DNA from: DAOUMU01 sp034409055
GTDB taxonomy: Bacteria; Chloroflexota; Anaerolineae; 4572-78; J111
Assembly (NCBI GenBank): GCA_034409055.1
Contig: DAOUMU010000331.1
Coordinates: 1 to 8,084 of the forward strand
Length of the DNA: 8,084 nt
Direction of reading: 5' to 3'
This document shows positions 5,107-8,084 of the stretch, piece after piece (within the stretch, counting starts at the first letter, position 1; each line of letters starts with the position of its first letter). The translations under genes were made by a program, and so were the position numbers. The notes under the pieces were generated by a model. That model did not search any database. It was not told the DNA's origin and saw only the letters and a list, made by a program, of their open reading frames with translations.

Positions 5107-6435
5107 ATGGATATAATTCAAAGCCGCTATAGAAAAATCCTCTATCTTGATTGGTTCGTTTTTGTTGTTTTACTTGGTTTCCTGATTTTCATAGTTTTTA
5201 CTTCGAGTAGCACCAATATTCGCACCGACTCCATTGACTACTATGCCATCCTGCAAAGAGTTGTTGACAGAAACGCAAAGCCTATAATTAGCAATCTTCA
5301 CTTTGTAGAGCAACGTTCACCTGGATATCCGCTTTTGTCAACAATCCCCTATTATCTGACTACACTTTTTCTTGAGCCTTTTGTTGAAACTGAGCAAATC
5401 GTCCTCCCGCTATCCGGCCTGCCACTGTCCGGTACACGGACGACAGCACCACCTCCTCCAGGCGGCACTGAGCATATGTCGTTACCAATGCAGCCACTTC
5501 TTTTCAGAGATGTTTTTTTTAAGAATTTTTATATTGAGCCAGAAAAAAGTTGGTTCGAATGGAAAATCATTTCATCTCTGCTTTTTGCCAGTTATTTTCT
5601 GCTCTTCATTGGTATCACCTTCATTGTAAAAACCCTGCTTCTTGAGTACAAAGTGCCGGGAGTTGCTTTGATAATGCTTGCCGTATTTACTTCAACGGTA
5701 TTTATGCAAAATATAGTCAACTCACCTGCCTACGCTACACTGACGGCAGTCGGCATAAGTTCCTTGTTTTGCTGGGCCTTTGTTAAGAGTTTTTTGAAGC
5801 CAACCCCCCTGTCGCAATTCTTATCGGGCCTGTTTCTCGGACTGCTTGTGTTGACACGTTTGGAAACAATCGTCATCTTCGGAACAGTATTTCTCTATTT
5901 AGCGTTATCCAGAGATAAAATTTTCCTGAGAAATTTTGTTATCGGCGCTGTCATACCGTTTGGCATCCTTCTTGCTTACAATTATTTTTTGTTTGGAACG
6001 GTTTTTCATTTAGGCATACTACGGGGAGATATTAACCAAATCAGTTTTGATTGGAGTTACATCGTTGCTAATATTCTAAACCCTCAATCGGGGGTTATAT
6101 TTTGGTCGCCGTTGATTATGGTTGGAATAATCGGCCTCTTTTTGAGCAACAAGAATTACTTAAGGGTGTTGGGAATAAGTTCTATTATCTTGATTGGATT
6201 AGTTCTTGTGCGTATCCCAATTATGTACAACTGTATTGGAGAAAATCCGGTGGATATCGGCGGATTACTAATTAGTTGCCCTAAAGATATGGGAGATGCT
6301 TTGTTGCTTATCCGTTCTGATATGAATAGATATGTGACTGTATTGTTTCCATTTTCTGTCTTAGGTCTTCGCGTCCTTGTCAGTGGTGTTTTTCGATTGC
6401 CAGTCAGGTTAAATCCAATTGTCAGAGCAACTTGA
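5107..6435 (+). CDS. Multi-pass membrane protein, probable GT-C-fold glycosyltransferase
   Basis: A 442-residue integral membrane protein with about 9-10 hydrophobic helices (near 13-32, 150-178, 182-203, 208-231, 236-268, 277-297, 330-348, 353-373 and 410-428). After the first helix comes an outside loop with acidic residues D41 and D44 (RTDSIDYYAIL), then QRSPGYPL (69-76). This arrangement is typical of GT-C glycosyltransferases that use polyprenyl-phosphate sugars. NRYVTVLFPF near the C-terminus also fits. I cannot name a family or substrate. Residues 98-123 (IVLPLSGLPLSG, APPPPGG) are a GC-rich, low-complexity loop unlike the rest of this AT-rich gene. The start lacks a clear Shine-Dalgarno site. 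An attC-like site follows 30 bp after the stop, as behind a cassette gene, but none was found upstream. Confidence 0.75.
   Translation: MDIIQSRYRKILYLDWFVFVVLLGFLIFIVFTSSSTNIRTDSIDYYAILQRVVDRNAKPIISNLHFVEQRSPGYPLLSTIPYYLTTLFLEPFVETEQIVLPLSGLPLSGTRTTAPPPPGGTEHMSLPMQPLLFRDVFFKNFYIEPEKSWFEWKIISSLLFASYFLLFIGITFIVKTLLLEYKVPGVALIMLAVFTSTVFMQNIVNSPAYATLTAVGISSLFCWAFVKSFLKPTPLSQFLSGLFLGLLVLTRLETIVIFGTVFLYLALSRDKIFLRNFVIGAVIPFGILLAYNYFLFGTVFHLGILRGDINQISFDWSYIVANILNPQSGVIFWSPLIMVGIIGLFLSNKNYLRVLGISSIILIGLVLVRIPIMYNCIGENPVDIGGLLISCPKDMGDALLLIRSDMNRYVTVLFPFSVLGLRVLVSGVFRLPVRLNPIVRAT
5398..5478 (+). repeat. GC-rich hairpin segment inside the membrane-protein gene
   Basis: CTGTCCG and CGGACGACAG (5425-5446) pair around GTACA with one bulge, preceded by the near-repeats TATCCGGCC and TGTCCGGTA. 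Base composition differs sharply from the AT-rich surroundings. The reading frame stays open, giving a Pro/Gly/Ser-rich loop. It may be a small repeat inserted in frame. Confidence 0.4.
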
Positions 6436-6465
6436 TAAGCAATAGGGTTTACCATCAAAAGGGCG

Positions 6466-6591
6466 GCCTACAATCACAATGCAGGCGAATTACTAATCCT
6501 GGTTTTTATAGAAAGTTGTATGGGCTACAACGTTTCAGATGATTGTAGGTACATTCGCCAACCCGTAATCGCCTGATTGTGGGCGTTAGGC
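6466..6591 (+). other. attC-like recombination site 1 (integron cassette junction)
   Basis: The 3' end has GTTAGGC (6585-6591), an exact match to the attC R' core GTTRRRY, in the usual context GGGCGTTAGGC. The 5' end starts GCCTACA (6466), close to but not a perfect RYYYAAC. The arms pair as attC arms do: CACAAT-G-CAGGCG (6475-6487) with CGCCTGATTGTG (6570-6581), leaving one unpaired G in the left arm, like the extra-helical base of real attC sites. ATTAC and GTAAT extend the stem. Total length is 126 bp, within the 57-141 bp family range. An inner hairpin GTTGTA/TACAAC sits in the loop. Competing pairings (CCTACAATC with GATTGTAGG) weaken the case. Confidence 0.5.
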
Positions 6592-7736
6592 TGCAAAAAA
6601 GGAGATTTCGGCAATTTCCTACTGAGTAATAAAACGATGTTTTCGTAAATATTTTGCATCATTATGGCCCTAATGGCAGAGCGTATACCTAGATTTGATC
6701 AAAAGACCCCAGTTTTCTTGAGAAGGCACTCTGACACTTGTGCCGGTAAAAATAAGAGATATGAAATGATGATGAACGGACAGGAGAGCGAACTCTCAAA
6801 AAATCGAATACTAACCATTCAAAAATCTCCACAACGAGCATTCCACCATCTGAAGGTGCTAGGCAAGGCCGCTGGTATTGCCATTTTTTCAGCGGTTTTT
6901 TATCTGCTTTATTGGAAAGATTCTAGCATTCGTGAACAATATGAAAATATATTTTGGTGGATTACCTTGATTTTTGGGGTGATTGTATTATGGAGAAGTG
7001 AAATCTCACAACCACAAACTACAACCCTAAAGAAATCCCCAAAACGTACCTTACAGCATCTGAAGGCGCTGGGCAAGATCGCTTGGATTGTCGTGATTTC
7101 AGCGATTGTTGACCTATTTTTTTTGAAAGATAATAGTTTGATAGGTCAATATGAGATTGGTGTGAAATGGCTCACATTGATTTTTGCCGCATTTGCCATG
7201 TGGTCGCTAATTCGAGATTGGCTTATAACGGGGAACATGACGTTCGCTTTCGATGGCAACCGAGAAGTATTTAGGGTCATAGATAAAGATCGTGAACTTT
7301 TTCAACTTCCATTTCAAGCGATCAAGCGTATCAAAATTGAAGAGTCAAGCAATCTTTTTCCGGTGTATATTTTACTCATCCATCTACAAGATGGTCAGGT
7401 CATCGAAATTGACACTAGCGCAAATCAAGAAGAGATCAACGGGTTGGCTAACCAGCTTTCAGAAATGACCAGGGCACAGATTGTACGGCAACACTACGAC
7501 GAACCACTCTCCGAAGAAGAAAAAGAAGAGCAAGCATGGCAAAGAAACGCGATTTACAAAGGCGATTGATGATGTAAATCTCAATAAAGGGGATGGAACC
7601 TATCATACAAGCTAGCAGCCTAACCCTGCATAAACGCAGACGGGGCTTTGCCCCGCGGATAAGCGGCGCGACTTGTTCAAGATGGTTGTCTCGCAAAGTT
7701 TCTTGAGCGTCAAATCCGCCCCGCTTTATGCTCCTG
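6586..7736 (+). mobile_element. Putative integron gene cassette
   Basis: The segment between the cleavage points of two attC-like sites (G^TT at 6585/6586 and at 7736/7737) is about 1150 bp. It holds a single plus-strand gene with its own attC-like site behind it, which is the standard cassette layout. No integrase gene or attI is in the window, so this would be an array of sites without an integrase, or the distal part of an integron. The call depends entirely on the two site predictions. Confidence 0.4.
6664..7569 (+). CDS. Unrecognised membrane protein with a duplicated two-helix module and PH-like tail
   Basis: A 301-residue protein of unknown function. Residues 54-110 and 124-180 are tandem copies of one module at a 70-residue period, 27 of 57 positions identical. 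Each begins KSP(Q/K)R, has HLK-LGK, then two hydrophobic helices separated by KDxSxxxQYE. The result is four predicted membrane helices. The rest (about 190-270) is soluble, with alternating beta-strand pattern (MTFAFDGNREVFRVID, LFQLPFQAIKRIKIEE, VYILLIHLQDGQVIEI) and a closing helix. This looks like a bacterial PH-type domain, but only by pattern. The C-terminus is acidic (EEEKEEQ). No Shine-Dalgarno site precedes the ATG at 6664; the ATG at 6766 (268 residues, partial AAGAGA upstream) is a credible alternative and keeps all domains. It lies between two attC-like sites. Confidence 0.75.
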   Translation: MALMAERIPRFDQKTPVFLRRHSDTCAGKNKRYEMMMNGQESELSKNRILTIQKSPQRAFHHLKVLGKAAGIAIFSAVFYLLYWKDSSIREQYENIFWWITLIFGVIVLWRSEISQPQTTTLKKSPKRTLQHLKALGKIAWIVVISAIVDLFFLKDNSLIGQYEIGVKWLTLIFAAFAMWSLIRDWLITGNMTFAFDGNREVFRVIDKDRELFQLPFQAIKRIKIEESSNLFPVYILLIHLQDGQVIEIDTSANQEEINGLANQLSEMTRAQIVRQHYDEPLSEEEKEEQAWQRNAIYKGD

Positions 7737-7742
7737 TTAACC
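7618..7742 (+). other. attC-like recombination site 2
   Basis: It begins with GCCTAAC (7618-7624), an exact RYYYAAC R'' core, and ends with GTTAACC (7736-7742), which misses GTTRRRY at one position. GCATAAACGC (7628-7637) pairs with GCTTTATGC (7722-7730 region), leaving one extra-helical C in the left arm, as in attC L''/L'. A GC-rich hairpin CGGGGC-TTT-GCCCCG lies inside. Length is 125 bp, almost equal to site 1. It starts about 50 bp after the stop codon. The internal sequence is unlike site 1, as is normal for attC sites. Confidence 0.5.
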
Positions 7743-7746
7743 CAAA

Positions 7747-7769
7747 CCCCAGCCCATCCGGGGCTTTTT
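7747..7769 (+). terminator. Weak intrinsic terminator after the second attC-like site
   Basis: AGCCC (7751-7755) pairs with GGGCT (7761-7765) around ATCCG, followed by a run of T. CCCC (7747-7750) with GGGG (7760-7763) is an alternative. The stem is short. It would end rightward transcription from the cassette-like genes. The following 7770-7864 is C-rich and holds nothing else I can name. Confidence 0.45.
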
Positions 7770-7864
7770 CATTTAAGGCCAGGACGGGCATCCCTATACC
7801 CGCCCACCGACGCCCTTAGAAAGCCTCATCATCCCCACCCCCACCCCAACAGCAACACCCCTCC

Positions 7865-8078
7865 CGGTCTGTACTAATCGGTAACTTTGGCACCCTTTCT
7901 GTTCGGCAACATCGTAGCCACATCTTGGTCACCGGATTTTGAAAACACCCACTGTCTGTAGTAGTCCTGAGCTAGAATGCTACTACATAGAGGTGTTTTC
8001 GTCGAATTCGAGCAATCTGTAATGCACACGATGTTTCCGATTAGTTGAGGTGCTGATGTTACCGATGAATACACGGTC
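7865..8078. mobile_element. MITE-like foldback element (7870-8073), TG...CA ends, 5-bp target duplication
   Basis: The ends TGTACTAATCGGTAAC (7870-7885) and, inverted, TGTATTCATCGGTAAC (8073-8058) are imperfect terminal inverted repeats, about 20 of 25 positions matching. CGGTC stands directly outside both ends (7865-7869 and 8074-8078), a 5-bp target duplication. Each end has two TCGGNAAC boxes exactly 25 bp apart (7878, 7903; inverted at 8058, 8033), symmetric about the centre. The middle pairs GAAAACACC (7941) with GGTGTTTTC (7992) and TGTAGTAG (7957) with CTACTACA (7980). TG...CA ends with repeated inner boxes recall IS21-type termini; IS3 and IS481 share the TG...CA ends. No transposase is encoded. 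Confidence 0.75.
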
Positions 8079-8084
8079 TCCTAA

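Noticed and set aside
7448..7696. 82-residue minus-strand ORF
   Set aside because: Antisense to the end of the membrane-protein gene and running into the second attC-like hairpin; no Shine-Dalgarno site or domain.
7874..8074. 66-residue minus-strand ORF near the right edge
   Set aside because: It spans almost exactly the foldback element, starts with GTG without a Shine-Dalgarno site, and its sequence is explained by the inverted repeats.

Overview
The window looks like accessory chromosome of a Chloroflexota bacterium, most likely class Anaerolineae. This is inference, not proof. The grounds are the cytosolic REC-GAF-HisKA_3 kinase with a LuxR-type regulator, a Reg_prop beta-propeller sensor fragment, an ECF sigma factor, and intergenic DNA rich in heptamer repeats plus the CCTGAGCGAAGCCGAAGG motif that I associate from memory with Anaerolineae genomes. 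The leftward genes (107-4376) are moderately GC-rich; the two rightward genes (5107-7569) are visibly more AT-rich.

Left half, all on the minus strand. An ECF sigma-70 factor (4376-3762) has no anti-sigma gene next to it in the window. It is followed by a two-gene operon: a REC-GAF-HisKA_3-HATPase kinase (3380-1824, GTG start) and, 9 bp further, a LuxR-family response regulator (1814-1170). This operon ends in a clear intrinsic terminator (1097-1131). A second unit has its own promoter and a three-copy operator-like repeat: a stand-alone receiver protein (960-580), then a Reg_prop sensor gene (562-107) that keeps its signal peptide and first propeller repeats but breaks off after about 134 residues. 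The genes form a signalling cluster: sigma factor, cytosolic sensor kinase with regulator, and receiver with the remains of a periplasmic sensor.

Middle (4377-5106). No gene, but dense in structure: a 155-bp MITE-like element with 12-bp perfect terminal inverted repeats and a 9-bp target duplication, 31 bp upstream of the sigma start codon; a 28/29-bp imperfect direct repeat; inverted heptamer arrays around GGGGCCCC; a CRP-like dyad; and a 77-nt imperfect hairpin ahead of the next gene.

Right half, plus strand. A multi-pass membrane protein resembling GT-C glycosyltransferases (5107-6435) is followed by an attC-like site (6466-6591). Next comes an unrecognised membrane protein with an internally duplicated two-helix module and a PH-like tail (6664-7569), followed by a second attC-like site (7618-7742). 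The second gene therefore has the layout of an integron gene cassette, without an integrase in the window. The window closes with a second MITE-like element (7870-8073) that has TG...CA ends, a 5-bp target duplication CGGTC, and two TCGGNAAC boxes 25 bp apart at each end.
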